From Sulfurovum sp. (GTDB lineage Bacteria > Campylobacterota > Campylobacteria > Campylobacterales > Sulfurovaceae): 64,000 bases of DNA. The position numbers were made by a program, and so were the translations under genes. Under the pieces are notes generated by a model that did no database searches, was not told the origin of the DNA, and worked only from the letters and a program-made list of their open reading frames with translations. Where the stretch lies: NCBI GenBank assembly GCA_027049035.1, contig JALTVI010000107.1:11824-75823 (forward strand), given 5' to 3'. How positions within the stretch are numbered: position 1 is the stretch's first letter; every line of letters starts with the position of its first letter. Shown in pieces: positions 44,401 through 52,877 of this stretch.

Positions 44401-47379
44401 AGCAATATGGTCTCAATGCGCAATAAGGCTTCTATATTGAATGCTTCGGATCTTCTGCTCAAAAGCGGGAAAGATACAACGGTGGCCGCTTTGCATATTG
44501 TGGCAGGAAACGCCAAAGTCGATGCCAGCGGGGATTTCAACTTGCTCAGCGGCAAAGATGTGACACGCTACAGTGAAGCCCGCTCGAAAACAGAGATTGG
44601 CGTGGCGTTTACGCTCAACAGCCGTGAAGCTTCTCTCTTTGCCGGCTACTGGAAAGATACGGAAGGAACGAGTATGTTGCGCAGTGATGCGGCAGTTGCA
44701 ACACTGCAGGCCAGGAATGTGGATATCGATGCTGAAAACACCAATATTGTCGGCTCCAAAATAAGCTGCGACAACATTGCTATCGCTTCACAGAATATTC
44801 ATATTGTCTCTGATAACGCATGGGTGCAGAGTGAATCGTACAGCCGCTCAGTCCGTGCAGGCGTGGAAGTGGGTGTCAGACAGCACCTCTCAGATGTGAT
44901 CGATGCGGTCAGTGCAGTCGGCAAAGCCAAAGATGCTACTGCAAAAGCATCCCGTACACTGCAGGCGTACGACGCACTTGCCAGCTTTGCCCAGCATCCG
45001 GTCTCTGTCAGTGTAGCAGCGGTGTATGAGTCATCGGGAACAAGCAATCTTGGAGAAAGTACAGCATCGGTGGCATCATCTATCGTTGCAGAAAATGCCC
45101 TTGTACTGAGTGCTGTCCATACACTCGAGGTGGGCGGTAGCGATATCCAGAGTTTTGGCAAGCTTGAGATAGATGCGGAGAATGTGAACCTTTATGCCGG
45201 AGAGGGTACCTATCGGCAGGTCTCCCAGAACGATCAGGAGAGAACGAGTACACGCCTCTATGCCGGCAGCTTTGGTGAAACAACGGCCTCCTATATGCAA
45301 AACGACTTGCTGACAGAGGGCGTGACGTACCGAAACAGCACCCTGCGTGCCGCAGATGCAGCCATTTCTGTTTCAGGCAATGTGAACATGCAGGGTGCAA
45401 ACATCGATACCGGGCGTCTGGCGCTGCATGTCGGCGGCGACTTGAAGATCGAAAGTCTTCAGGACCGGCAGTGGATCTCGGGCAGCTCTGCCGGTGCAAC
45501 GACAACGGTCGGGCTCTCCATGCCGACACTTGTCTCGGGCGTTTCCCTCAATATCGGGAAAAGCCGGGGAGAACGCCAATGGGTAGAGATGCAAAGCGGC
45601 ATCAACGCAAAAGAGCGTATAGAGATCGATGTTGCCGGAACAACCAGCCTTAAAGGCGCCTACATCACCAATATGGATGAACAAGGCGAAGATGATGGTA
45701 ATCTGGTCTTTAACACAGGAACACTCCGTGTTTCGGATATGCACGATGTAGACAGTTACAGCAGCACTATGGCGGGAGCAGGTGTCGGCAGCATCGACCG
45801 GAAACCAGGCATCAGTACACTCAGTTACGGCAGTGAGACACGCAGCAGCAAGCAGATAAACCGTGCCACGGTCGGGCACGGAACGCTTGCAGCAGTACAT
45901 GTTACAGGCTCCCTCCACCGTGACGTGAACAAACGGCAGGAGCGTACAAAGGAAGAGAGCAGCAGTACGGAACTCTATGTTAGTGACAAAACTCTGCAGC
46001 TTGCGGCATCACCGAAGCAGTCGATTGCACGACTGAAGCAGAATCTCAAAGATGTCGGACTGGCGGCACATGTGGAGATTGTAGAGAATCTGCCGAGTGA
46101 AAGCAAAGTAGGGGATGGAGAAGGCGATATGATCGATGGTACAGTAGGTGTACTGCTGGATACACTGGGAGACAAAACAGCGGGTATATTGCCCAGTATT
46201 GCAAATGACGGTGGATACATTACACAGCTTGCTGTCAACCTGTTTGGGGATAATCGGGGAATAGTGGTTTTGCGAGACAAAAGTGTATTTGAAGCACTGC
46301 ATCTGAGAGAGCGACAGGAGGGGGACAAACCAAATGAATGGGATTATGAAAAAGTAACAAGAAGTAATGGAAGTGTTGTTTACCGAACCAATCCTGACAA
46401 GAAAGTTGTTCTTGGCAATCGTCCTGAGATAACAGAAGATGATTTATCTAAAACAGAAACATATAAAATATATTTTCCTGAAGAAGTGGTAAAAGCTGCC
46501 GGATTGAATCATATGTTTACAAACGGGATGAACAACAGTGTCAATGAAGCTTTGGCAAACCAGCAGGAGCAGGAAGGATTTCCGGATGCAGCGTATCTGA
46601 ATTACAACCAGACACATGGTGTATTGGGAGATTTGCTTACGGAAGTTGCTTTGGAAAAGGCAACGATTATGTTTGACAAGGTTCCTGGGGTGTTGACAAT
46701 GGGTTACATTATCAATGGCAGTGCGAGACAGACTGGATATGTATCGGCAGAGTTGTCACGGATCAACAAGGGCAATATAAGGATGGCAGCGCACTCTCAG
46801 GGAACGGATCAAACCTATCTTGGTTTACAACAGCATAAGGATGAAATTGCACAGGATTTGCGTGAGAATCCCGATTCAGTTTTCAGTTTACAAAACTCTG
46901 GGGCACCAGTGAGTTCTGAAGCGGTAGCAGATCTGGTCGTGAATGGATTATATGGAGGAGAAGCAGGAATACAATCGCATATTGAAAAAGGAACAGTTGA
47001 AGATGTTTTCTGGTCAAAAATAAACCCTGGTGATCCTGTCGGAGTTCTTGGCGGAAACTTCGGTGGTGTCAACAGCAATGCACCAATTACATCAGCACTA
47101 TTCTGGCAGCAGGTAGGCTATGCGATTACACGCGGTGTTCCGACACTCTCCCATGGTAAAACAGGTAAACCTCCCTCAACCCATTCGGGTTATGCCTGTA
47201 GTCTTGGCTGTGGTGAGCAGGAGATTACCGTGAAAAAAGACGAATATTACGATGTTGCAATAGGACAGGGAGTACCTATTGAGAACTATTATCTTAACAT
47301 TGTTCATGTCGACCCTGGGAGAGCCAATGTGGGTAGCTCAGTTAAAAAGAATAAATCGAAAAATCCGGTAAAACCATGA
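41437..47379 (+). CDS. TpsA exoprotein, stalk and C-terminal lipase-like domain (downstream of TAG)
   Basis: 1980 codons in frame with the secretion-domain fragment; a possible TTG start at 41437 has no ribosome-binding site, so it may not be translated alone. Most of it is haemagglutinin-type beta-helix repeat (many N-x-G-T, A-x-D-I and S-G-G-D turns). The last ~300 residues differ: AAHSQGTDQ (Ser codon 46795) resembles a lipase nucleophile elbow, INPGDPVGVLGGN (Asp 47032) and STHSGY (His 47182) could complete a Ser-Asp-His triad. The tail has CSLGCGEQEIT, a motif shared with a downstream lipoprotein. I read it as a contact-type toxin tip, by inference. Confidence 0.85.
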   Translation: MVQDRLQLSSDGKIVVGKAVSGGTVDIESRHNSVEIEGGIYGTEVALSAAKELHNRGNIGANRDISVSAEQIKNDGIVASGVDESFTVNGPGTTGLKAEKLLENSGTLFASYTMDIDAEQMVNDGAVASRGSMRLSGETLLNRQTLYSEESMSLQLRRLLKNFSEIYSGGDLSIGSEVQPVGRLENSTGSIVSEGAMSLVASEILNEGETQIDYDVFYQNLITGTLMSRAEKQRWIRYRAGYREFGDEDFSGVNSVLRAYGLLGKVVAVYGSAPHREGSSGIGDDDESHAVAWTEFKTIVEDRSTTVPALISSGKTMSVKAEYLRNKDATIAAAENFYLDVDTVDNTPTGEEVNLYRTVNTVAWYFIDNDWDTDDDTALGIYYREVNAGRQHVGGTSKILAGGTIIGTGNILNNGSSSGSIIDTSLASFGNGGLQSGRDDFEITLPQGSNGIFVVNADPEGPLIETNPLYTDYNNFVSSEYMLARLGYDAMGQTRRLGDALYETQLIRDAVMAQTGRRFIVDTDSDNTQYATLMENGVRYAKKYGLKVGEHLDDEARENLEEDMVWLEERTVEGQKVLVPVLYLASNRKRDAGGALIAGQTVALSLEGTLQNSGRVSAEQDVYLSADRAVNDHGTIASGGAVDIDTRGDIENLSGTIQGRDVMLRSREGSIVNRTLHRDAGSDAYAFTVVDIPASITAQNGLLLMEAAKDIEVTAASIEGKTAAVLQAGGVIDVRSIARNEDFLIVHENGYTQQKHRTYATSMLHSDGLLQLGAANNITLEAADLKAERTVIAAGNSVDVTSVVESNYRLEHNENIDLLESNSATDMQLRQHVVGTSIDASNIYIDSTKGVSLESVMLSAREGMLIRSEQGRVKFGTKAYTNASIQLRESSTLGGLFQERSLREQSETLLTGTTALAQNHIVVNGKNIDMEAAALSVQNGALLLEAEENIDIHFGLEQFETRTGETKRGLALGIDGGKMTFAKEEKFQSNMVSMRNKASILNASDLLLKSGKDTTVAALHIVAGNAKVDASGDFNLLSGKDVTRYSEARSKTEIGVAFTLNSREASLFAGYWKDTEGTSMLRSDAAVATLQARNVDIDAENTNIVGSKISCDNIAIASQNIHIVSDNAWVQSESYSRSVRAGVEVGVRQHLSDVIDAVSAVGKAKDATAKASRTLQAYDALASFAQHPVSVSVAAVYESSGTSNLGESTASVASSIVAENALVLSAVHTLEVGGSDIQSFGKLEIDAENVNLYAGEGTYRQVSQNDQERTSTRLYAGSFGETTASYMQNDLLTEGVTYRNSTLRAADAAISVSGNVNMQGANIDTGRLALHVGGDLKIESLQDRQWISGSSAGATTTVGLSMPTLVSGVSLNIGKSRGERQWVEMQSGINAKERIEIDVAGTTSLKGAYITNMDEQGEDDGNLVFNTGTLRVSDMHDVDSYSSTMAGAGVGSIDRKPGISTLSYGSETRSSKQINRATVGHGTLAAVHVTGSLHRDVNKRQERTKEESSSTELYVSDKTLQLAASPKQSIARLKQNLKDVGLAAHVEIVENLPSESKVGDGEGDMIDGTVGVLLDTLGDKTAGILPSIANDGGYITQLAVNLFGDNRGIVVLRDKSVFEALHLRERQEGDKPNEWDYEKVTRSNGSVVYRTNPDKKVVLGNRPEITEDDLSKTETYKIYFPEEVVKAAGLNHMFTNGMNNSVNEALANQQEQEGFPDAAYLNYNQTHGVLGDLLTEVALEKATIMFDKVPGVLTMGYIINGSARQTGYVSAELSRINKGNIRMAAHSQGTDQTYLGLQQHKDEIAQDLRENPDSVFSLQNSGAPVSSEAVADLVVNGLYGGEAGIQSHIEKGTVEDVFWSKINPGDPVGVLGGNFGGVNSNAPITSALFWQQVGYAITRGVPTLSHGKTGKPPSTHSGYACSLGCGEQEITVKKDEYYDVAIGQGVPIENYYLNIVHVDPGRANVGSSVKKNKSKNPVKP

Positions 47380-47392
47380 ATGAGGAGTGATA

Positions 47393-48082
47393 ATGCAATA
47401 TACAATGATAGGAGTTTTGCTGCTAATAGCCGGCATTTTTTCCGGATGCAGTACGGTACAGATAGATAATGCTATGGCAAGTGCTGCAGGCAACAAAGCA
47501 CCCTACCGTTTCTATTTTACAGCACCTGAAAAAGTGGAACGCTGGTACTTCAGTGACAAAAATTACAAAGCACTTCCGCCCAGAACGTATGCTAAGGATT
47601 GGAGTAAAATGGCGGGATGGCGTGGAGTAGAGGATGCGCAGGGGAGTATGCTTGCACTCTATATGAAAGAAGATCCGGGGCTTTTGAACTATGCGATCAG
47701 TATTTCTTCCTATACTGGGAAGTATGGTGAAATGCAGAAAGCTATAGAAGATCATAATTTTGACTATATTGCTTCCCATAGAAAAATCAGTAATAAAAAT
47801 AGTTTACGTGTTAAGTATTTTGGTAAGGAAAACTATGTTTGTGAAGTATCGGAATTTACTAAGAGAATGAATAGCATGCAAAAGTATGCTGTCTATGAGT
47901 GTTTAAAATTTAGTCCAGACCATAAAAAATTCAAATCTGTTATTGTCAAACTCATTTACACCAAATCCCCGCAACTTCCTAAAAAATACAGACACCTTGC
48001 ACGTGAGTACACATTTGACGACTTGAAACGCAGAGCAAAAAGAACACTTAATAGCCTTTACATCAAAGACGGATGGAATTAA
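47393..48082 (+). CDS. Lipoprotein of unknown function, possible immunity protein
   Basis: 229-aa predicted lipoprotein: hydrophobic signal (residues 3-17) and lipobox IFSGC with Cys at about 19. The mature protein is mixed alpha/beta with many aromatic and lysine residues and no domain I recognise. ATG 47393 is chosen because GAGGAG lies five bases upstream. It begins 13 nt after tpsA and is likely co-transcribed. Immunity proteins against lipase effectors are often periplasmic lipoproteins, which makes this a candidate; that is an inference from position. Confidence 0.75.
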   Translation: MQYTMIGVLLLIAGIFSGCSTVQIDNAMASAAGNKAPYRFYFTAPEKVERWYFSDKNYKALPPRTYAKDWSKMAGWRGVEDAQGSMLALYMKEDPGLLNYAISISSYTGKYGEMQKAIEDHNFDYIASHRKISNKNSLRVKYFGKENYVCEVSEFTKRMNSMQKYAVYECLKFSPDHKKFKSVIVKLIYTKSPQLPKKYRHLAREYTFDDLKRRAKRTLNSLYIKDGWN

Positions 48083-48184
48083 AACCATATAAAGGAGGGT
48101 AAGAGGCGAATAGATGAAAGAGATATGTTGATACAAACGGTAAGCGACTGGATAACACCATATGAAAAGAGGAGGAATGAAACA

Positions 48185-48658
48185 GTGAAGAAGTATTTAT
48201 TGGTAACTATGACAGGTGCCTTTTTATTGGTTGGATGTGCATCGGGCAATCTTCCGATCATGAGGTTGAACCATGACCTGGCTGAAAGTAAAAGTCCGGT
48301 GCGGTATGTGGAAGATCCAAGTTACAAGGAAGGCAAGCGGTATGTCGAGGCGTTCGCAGGGGTAAAAGGTGAAAGTGCGACAGCAAAGGCCAAACAGGTA
48401 CGCTCCGATGTATTCAAAACGATACGCAAGCATTGCGGGTTCAGGGAGAAGGATTTGGTTGAGACACGGATTGTGGAGCATAAGCCGCCCTATTTTTACG
48501 AAGTGTGGGTATTTAAAGATCCAAAATCACAGCGCGAGGATAAACGTTCCGGGCTTTCGGTGGTGCTCCATCAACTACCTGGTAACCGGGGAGTGGACTT
48601 TACCATCAGCAAACAGTGCCATACCCGTAAAGGGTTGGTCGTGACATTTGCAGAGTAG
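48185..48658 (+). CDS. Lipoprotein of unknown function
   Basis: 157-aa predicted lipoprotein. Start GTG 48185 is chosen for AGGAGGA eight bases upstream and for the resulting signal peptide KKYLLVTMTGAFLLVGC, with the lipid-bearing Cys at 17. The frame is open further to 48125 without a sensible signal. The mature part (FREKDLVETRIVEHKPPYFYEVWVF region) is not recognised. A 102-nt gap separates it from the previous gene. Confidence 0.75.
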   Translation: MKKYLLVTMTGAFLLVGCASGNLPIMRLNHDLAESKSPVRYVEDPSYKEGKRYVEAFAGVKGESATAKAKQVRSDVFKTIRKHCGFREKDLVETRIVEHKPPYFYEVWVFKDPKSQREDKRSGLSVVLHQLPGNRGVDFTISKQCHTRKGLVVTFAE

Positions 48659-48667
48659 GAGAGTGAG

Positions 48668-49189
48668 ATGAAGCGTACGTTTTTCATGACAGCATTGGCG
48701 GCAACACTGTTCGCTTTCAACGGATGCAGCGAATCATCTTCATCAGTTTCATCACAGACTAAACGTAGCGAAACACTTGTAAAAGAGGCCAATGTGTTGC
48801 TGCAGCAAAAAAGGTATGCTGTCGCGAAGGAGAAGGTGGAAGAGGCAGTAAAGCTCGGTGATGCACGGGCGATGTTTCTGTACGGCATGATGTATACCCG
48901 CGGAGATGGTGTCAAAAAAGACTATAGTAAGGCAATGGACTATTTTAAAATGGCCTATCAGCACGGTTATGTCAATGCAGCCTATGATATTGGAGTTATG
49001 TATCGCAATGGTGAAGGGGTGAAGCCGGACAGAGAGAAAGCCAAACACTACTACCGGATTGCTGCGAAGAACAATTACCCACTGGCGCAGGCGGAGCTTG
49101 CCAAGATCTATGCGGAAGAGAAAAACAGAAAAATGTATGAGTACTGGGCAAAGAGGGCGATTGCAAATGGATACGGGAGAAGAAGATGA
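48668..49189 (+). CDS. Sel1-repeat lipoprotein
   Basis: 173-aa predicted lipoprotein with lipobox FAFNGC (Cys about 20). Two clear Sel1 repeats follow (ARAMFLYGMMYTRGDGVKKDYSKAMDYFK-type, then AAYDIGVMYRNGEGVKPDREKAKHYYR), with a third weaker one. Sel1-repeat lipoproteins include immunity proteins for some phospholipase effectors (PldB of Pseudomonas), which would match the lipase-like tail of TpsA. Nine nt after the previous gene and overlapping the next by 4 nt. Confidence 0.87.
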   Translation: MKRTFFMTALAATLFAFNGCSESSSSVSSQTKRSETLVKEANVLLQQKRYAVAKEKVEEAVKLGDARAMFLYGMMYTRGDGVKKDYSKAMDYFKMAYQHGYVNAAYDIGVMYRNGEGVKPDREKAKHYYRIAAKNNYPLAQAELAKIYAEEKNRKMYEYWAKRAIANGYGRRR

Positions 49190-49422
49190 AGACGGTGATG
49201 CTAAGAAGTTTTTGTGTGCTGGGATGTATGTTTTTGTTTCAGGGGTGTGGCAGTGAGTATGCCGAAATGCTTCCCGGAGCGAAGCAGACGATCTATCCGT
49301 GTACCATCGGGTGTGGTGATGAGAGGATAACGCCGCCAAAAGGGTATGTCTACTACCAGCGCAGAGTCATGTCTTTAGATGAGTTCAATCGCTTGACTGG
49401 ACAGAATATCGTTATGCAGTAA
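49186..49422 (+). CDS. Small lipoprotein with C-x3-C-G motif
   Basis: 78-aa predicted lipoprotein (signal to about residue 20, lipobox LFQGC). The mature part has YPCTIGCGDERITPPKGYVYY, strikingly like CSLGCGEQEITVKKDEYY near the end of TpsA. I know no family with this motif. Its position at the end of the tpsBA-lipoprotein run suggests a role with the exoprotein, for example as a structural mimic or anchor. It is short but has its own coupled start (ATGA overlap). Confidence 0.75.
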   Translation: MKTVMLRSFCVLGCMFLFQGCGSEYAEMLPGAKQTIYPCTIGCGDERITPPKGYVYYQRRVMSLDEFNRLTGQNIVMQ

Positions 49423-49494
49423 TATTGCATTTTCATCCGTTTCACACCGATTTATGGTACACTTGCGCGACGAAAAAACAGTAGAAACGGAACC

Positions 49495-50397
49495 ATGAAA
49501 GAACGCATCAAAAATCTTGACCGGGGCATCGTGCTGATGCTGCTGGCCTCTCTTACCTTTGCAATGATGGGCGGGTTTGCCAAGCTGCTCACACAGCAGC
49601 TGCCCGCACTTGAGGTAACTTTCTTTCGCAACATCTTCGGGGTGGTCATCATCGCGCTTGCTATCTGGAAGGTGCCGCTCAAACAGCCCGGAGGCAAACC
49701 GCTCCTGCTCTTTTTCCGCGGGGCGATGGGGTTTCTTGCCCTGCTTGCCTACTTCTACATCATGGGGAAGATTCCGCTTGGAGAGGCGATTACCTACAAC
49801 AAGACTTCACCGCTCTTTGTCGCCTTTTTTGCCTGGCTGTTTCTCAGAGAGAAACTGCACTGGAGTGCGATCATCGCGCTGATACTGGGCTTTACCGGCA
49901 TCGTGCTCATCGCCCAGCCTGAAAACGGTGGATTTGATAAGTACGACATACTGGGGATCTTCTCAGGCATCGGTGCGGCACTTGCCTACACCTCTATCCG
50001 TGAACTGCGACGTTACTACGACACGCGTGCCATCGTGATGAGCTTCATGCTGGTGGGTACGCTGGGGCCGCTGCTTTTTATGGCCATCGGAAGCGTAGCG
50101 AGCGTGGGCATCGAGTGGGACTGGATCATCGCGCCCTTCGTGATGCCTCATGGTGTGCAGTGGCTCTATATTGTCGCGGTGGGTACGAGTGCAACGGTTT
50201 CTCAACTGCTGATGACCAAGGCGTACGAGCTGACCAAAGCGGGCATTGTGGGCACCATCAGCTACTCCAATATTGTCTTTGGGATGTTCATCGGCATCGC
50301 GCTTGGCGACCCCATACCCGATTTTTGGACGGTTTTGGGTATAATATTGGTAATCCTATCGGGGCTGATCGTCGCCCTGGTCAAAGAGAAAGCATAG
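49495..50397 (+). CDS. EamA-family (DMT) transporter
   Basis: 300-aa membrane protein with ten helices in two EamA halves (residues about 10-140 and 155-295). Typical motifs are FAMMGGFAKLLTQ, FFRNIFGVV, ITYNKTSPLFVAFFAWLFL and AYELTKAGIVGTISYSNIVFG. A drug/metabolite exporter of unknown substrate. It follows a 72-nt gap and is ten nt before the Uma2 gene. Confidence 0.9.
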   Translation: MKERIKNLDRGIVLMLLASLTFAMMGGFAKLLTQQLPALEVTFFRNIFGVVIIALAIWKVPLKQPGGKPLLLFFRGAMGFLALLAYFYIMGKIPLGEAITYNKTSPLFVAFFAWLFLREKLHWSAIIALILGFTGIVLIAQPENGGFDKYDILGIFSGIGAALAYTSIRELRRYYDTRAIVMSFMLVGTLGPLLFMAIGSVASVGIEWDWIIAPFVMPHGVQWLYIVAVGTSATVSQLLMTKAYELTKAGIVGTISYSNIVFGMFIGIALGDPIPDFWTVLGIILVILSGLIVALVKEKA

Positions 50398-50406
50398 GAG
50401 TGTAAG

Positions 50407-50952
50407 ATGGGTGCATTGAAAGAGGAGTATCTGCCGCACTATACCTATGACGAGTACTGCAAGTGGGAAGGTGACTGGGAGCTGATAGAGGGTGTGCCCT
50501 ATGCAATGGGACCCGCACCGATGATCCGCCACCAGCGTATCAGCAACGAGATTGCAAGAGTGCTGAGTGAGGCACTGGATGGGTGTGAAACGTGTGAAGC
50601 GCTGCTGGCTGTAGACTGGAAAATCGCAGAAGATACTGTCGTGCAGCCGGACAACCTTGTCATCTGCCACGAGCCTGCCAACGAGGCTTACCTGCTCAAA
50701 GCCCCGGCACTCATCTTCGAAATCCTCTCTCCTTCGACAGCGCAGAAAGACAGAGGGTTGAAGTTCGAACTCTACGAGCGTGAAGGGGTAGGATATTATG
50801 TGATAGTTGACCCGGCACAGCAGATCGCCAAAGTCTACCGGCTCAATGGAGAGGGACGTTACATCAAAGTAGCGGATGTGTGTGAAGAGAGCGTCACATT
50901 TGAGCTTGACGGCTGCAAGACAGATTTTGAATTTGAAAAGATATGGAGTTGA
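50407..50952 (+). CDS. Uma2-family (DUF820) putative endonuclease
   Basis: 181-aa Uma2 protein with the PD-(D/E)XK-like layout: [19 protein letters not shown] near 13, [11 protein letters not shown] near 79 (acidic residue), and [34 protein letters not shown] near 102-135. Members are abundant in cyanobacteria and some other phyla; the in vivo role is unclear. The next gene, kdsA, starts two nt after its stop. Confidence 0.88.
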   Translation: MGALKEEYLPHYTYDEYCKWEGDWELIEGVPYAMGPAPMIRHQRISNEIARVLSEALDGCETCEALLAVDWKIAEDTVVQPDNLVICHEPANEAYLLKAPALIFEILSPSTAQKDRGLKFELYEREGVGYYVIVDPAQQIAKVYRLNGEGRYIKVADVCEESVTFELDGCKTDFEFEKIWS

Positions 50953-50953
50953 T

Positions 50954-51754
50954 ATGATACTGATAGCCGGACCCTGCGTGCTGGAGAGCCGCGACAACGT
51001 AATGCGCATCGCTGAAGTGCTTAAACCCTACGATGAGGACTGTACCAAAGAGTTCTATTTCAAAGCAAGCTTCGACAAAGCCAACCGTACCAGCCTGGAC
51101 TCTTTCAGAGGGCCGGGGCTTGACGAGGGGCTGAAGATGCTTGCAGAGGTCAAGGAGCAGTTTGGCTACAAGATCCTTACCGATGTGCATGATTACACCC
51201 AGCCTGCCGCAGCGGCTGAAGTGGCCGATGTACTGCAGATACCTGCCTTTTTGTGCCGTCAGACCGATCTTTTGGTTGCTGCGGCAAAGACCGATGCGGT
51301 GGTCAACATCAAAAAAGGGCAGTTTCTTGCTCCTGCCGCGATGGAACACTCTGTTGCCAAAGTACTTAAAACACGCGGCTTTGATGGTGAAGTCAGCTAT
51401 GAAAATGCGCAAAAGTACCGTGTGTGGCTGACCGAGCGCGGTACAACTTTTGGATACGGCAACCTTGTGGTCGATATGCGTGGTCTGGTAACTATGCGTC
51501 AGTTCGCTCCTGTGGTATTCGATGCGACACACTCGGTACAGATGCCCGCAAGCGGCGGTGCCAGCAGCGGCGGGGACAGCAGTTTTGTACCATACCTCTC
51601 ACGTGCGGCGGCAGCGGTAGGGGTGGATGGTTTCTTCTTTGAAACCCACTTTGACCCAAGTATCGCTTTGAGTGACGGGCCGAATATGATACAATTGCAA
51701 AAACTCGAAGGGCTCATTGAGCAGATCGATGCGATCCGTTCAATTATTGAGTAG
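50954..51754 (+). CDS. kdsA: 3-deoxy-8-phosphooctulonate synthase KdsA
   Basis: 266-aa KDO-8-phosphate synthase, making the core sugar KDO from PEP and arabinose-5-P. Signatures: [23 protein letters not shown] near 34, TDVHDY near 77, [13 protein letters not shown] near 118 and [10 protein letters not shown] near 190. ATG 50954 with GGAGTT just upstream gives the family start; the frame upstream is open but overlaps Uma2. A short hairpin CCTTTT, TAG, AAAAGG lies about 20 nt downstream. Confidence 0.96.
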   Translation: MILIAGPCVLESRDNVMRIAEVLKPYDEDCTKEFYFKASFDKANRTSLDSFRGPGLDEGLKMLAEVKEQFGYKILTDVHDYTQPAAAAEVADVLQIPAFLCRQTDLLVAAAKTDAVVNIKKGQFLAPAAMEHSVAKVLKTRGFDGEVSYENAQKYRVWLTERGTTFGYGNLVVDMRGLVTMRQFAPVVFDATHSVQMPASGGASSGGDSSFVPYLSRAAAAVGVDGFFFETHFDPSIALSDGPNMIQLQKLEGLIEQIDAIRSIIE

Positions 51755-51906
51755 TTTTTGCTGCCTTTTTAGAAAAGGTAGCGCCAAAAGCGTCTCTTTC
51801 GCAATTGTGCGGACGATGGCTTCAGCGCCTTGCTTCGCACATATGGGCGCTTTCGCATCTGCACAAAAAGTGCTCAAGAGACAAAAATTTTAAACGAAGG
51901 ACACAA

Positions 51907-52374
51907 ATGAAAATCGTAGAGGGAAATCTTTCCGTAGACAAGAGTAAAAAGGTGGCGATCATCAATGCGCGCTTTAACCACTTCATCACTGACAGGCTGG
52001 TAGAGGGTGCAAAGGATGCTTATGCAAGACACGGGGGGAACCCTGAAGATCTGGACCTCATTCTGGTACCGGGCGCGTTCGAGATCCCGTTTGCGCTGGA
52101 CAAGGCACTGTCTTCGGGCAAGTATGATGCGGTCTGCTGCCTGGGTGCAGTCATCCGCGGTGCGACACCACACTTTGACTATGTTTCGGCAGAAGCGACC
52201 AAAGGGGTGGCCAATGTGACACTCAAGCACGGCAAGCCGGCAACGTTCGGTGTACTGACTGTCGACAGCATCGAGCAGGCCATAGAGCGTGCGGGTACCA
52301 AAGCGGGCAACAAGGGTGCTGAAGCGATGGTAAGCCTGATTGAGCTGATCAATCTTTATGGAGAGTTGAACTAA
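51907..52374 (+). CDS. ribH: 6,7-dimethyl-8-ribityllumazine synthase RibH
   Basis: 155-aa riboflavin-pathway enzyme: [48 protein letters not shown] near 57, [15 protein letters not shown] near 80 with the conserved His. GAAGGA precedes the ATG. The 152-nt leader has GTCTCTT (51792) and AAGAGAC (51876) that could close a long stem, but it does not match the FMN riboswitch. Overlaps nusB by one base. Confidence 0.96.
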   Translation: MKIVEGNLSVDKSKKVAIINARFNHFITDRLVEGAKDAYARHGGNPEDLDLILVPGAFEIPFALDKALSSGKYDAVCCLGAVIRGATPHFDYVSAEATKGVANVTLKHGKPATFGVLTVDSIEQAIERAGTKAGNKGAEAMVSLIELINLYGELN

Positions 52375-52781
52375 TGGCGACACGACATCAGGCACGAACG
52401 GCGGTTGTCGGACTTCTTTATGCCTATGACCTTGGCAACGAGAATATCGCGAAGTTCTCCGACGAGATCCTCGAAGAGGACAAGATACGCAACAAGCAGC
52501 GTGAGTTCTCCCATCAGCTCTTTGACGGTACGGTAGAGAATCTTGCGATGATCGACGAAGAGATCAAAAAGCACCTCAACGAGTGGGATTACGACAGTAT
52601 CGGAAAGGTCGAAAAGGCTATTTTGCGTCTTGGTGCGTACGAGATCCTTGTAGCAAAGACCGACCGTGCCATCATCATCAACGAAGCGGTCGAACTTGCC
52701 AAAGAGCTTGCTGACGAGAAGGCGCCGAAGTTTATCAATGGGGTGCTGGATGCGATAGGTAAGGAAGAGGGTAGCAAGTAG
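52374..52781 (+). CDS. nusB: Transcription antitermination factor NusB
   Basis: 135-aa all-helical NusB: ATRHQARTAVVGLLYAYDLG at the N-terminus, VEKAILRLGAYEIL near 82 and AIIINEAVELAKELADEKAPKFINGVLDAI near 100-130. It acts with NusE in rRNA antitermination. Coupled to ribH by a TAATG overlap, a common ribH-nusB arrangement. Confidence 0.96.
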   Translation: MATRHQARTAVVGLLYAYDLGNENIAKFSDEILEEDKIRNKQREFSHQLFDGTVENLAMIDEEIKKHLNEWDYDSIGKVEKAILRLGAYEILVAKTDRAIIINEAVELAKELADEKAPKFINGVLDAIGKEEGSK

Positions 52782-52790
52782 CAGGTAGAT

Positions 52791-52869
52791 TCGTAGGGTG
52801 TTGTACCCTTACAACACGCTGTTAAATCATATAAACTATTTGGTGTTGTGGGGACACAACACCCTACAG
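52791..52869. repeat. REPIN/BIME-like inverted repeat element
   Basis: Outer inverted repeat GTAGGGTGTTGT (52793-52804) and ACAACACCCTAC (52856-52867), perfect over 12 bases. Each end is also a small hairpin: GTGTTGTA, CCCT, TACAACAC on the left; GGTGTTGT, GGGGAC, ACAACACC on the right. Two inverted REP-type hairpins about 40 nt apart are the plan of a REPIN. It lies between nusB and mqnC. Confidence 0.85.
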
Positions 52870-52877
52870 GGAAACAG

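Noticed and set aside
48125-48184. N-terminal extension of the second lipoprotein
   Set aside because: The extension would bury the signal peptide; the GTG at 48185 has a good ribosome-binding site.
51755-51906. FMN riboswitch before ribH
   Set aside because: The leader has inverted segments but lacks the conserved RFN blocks.
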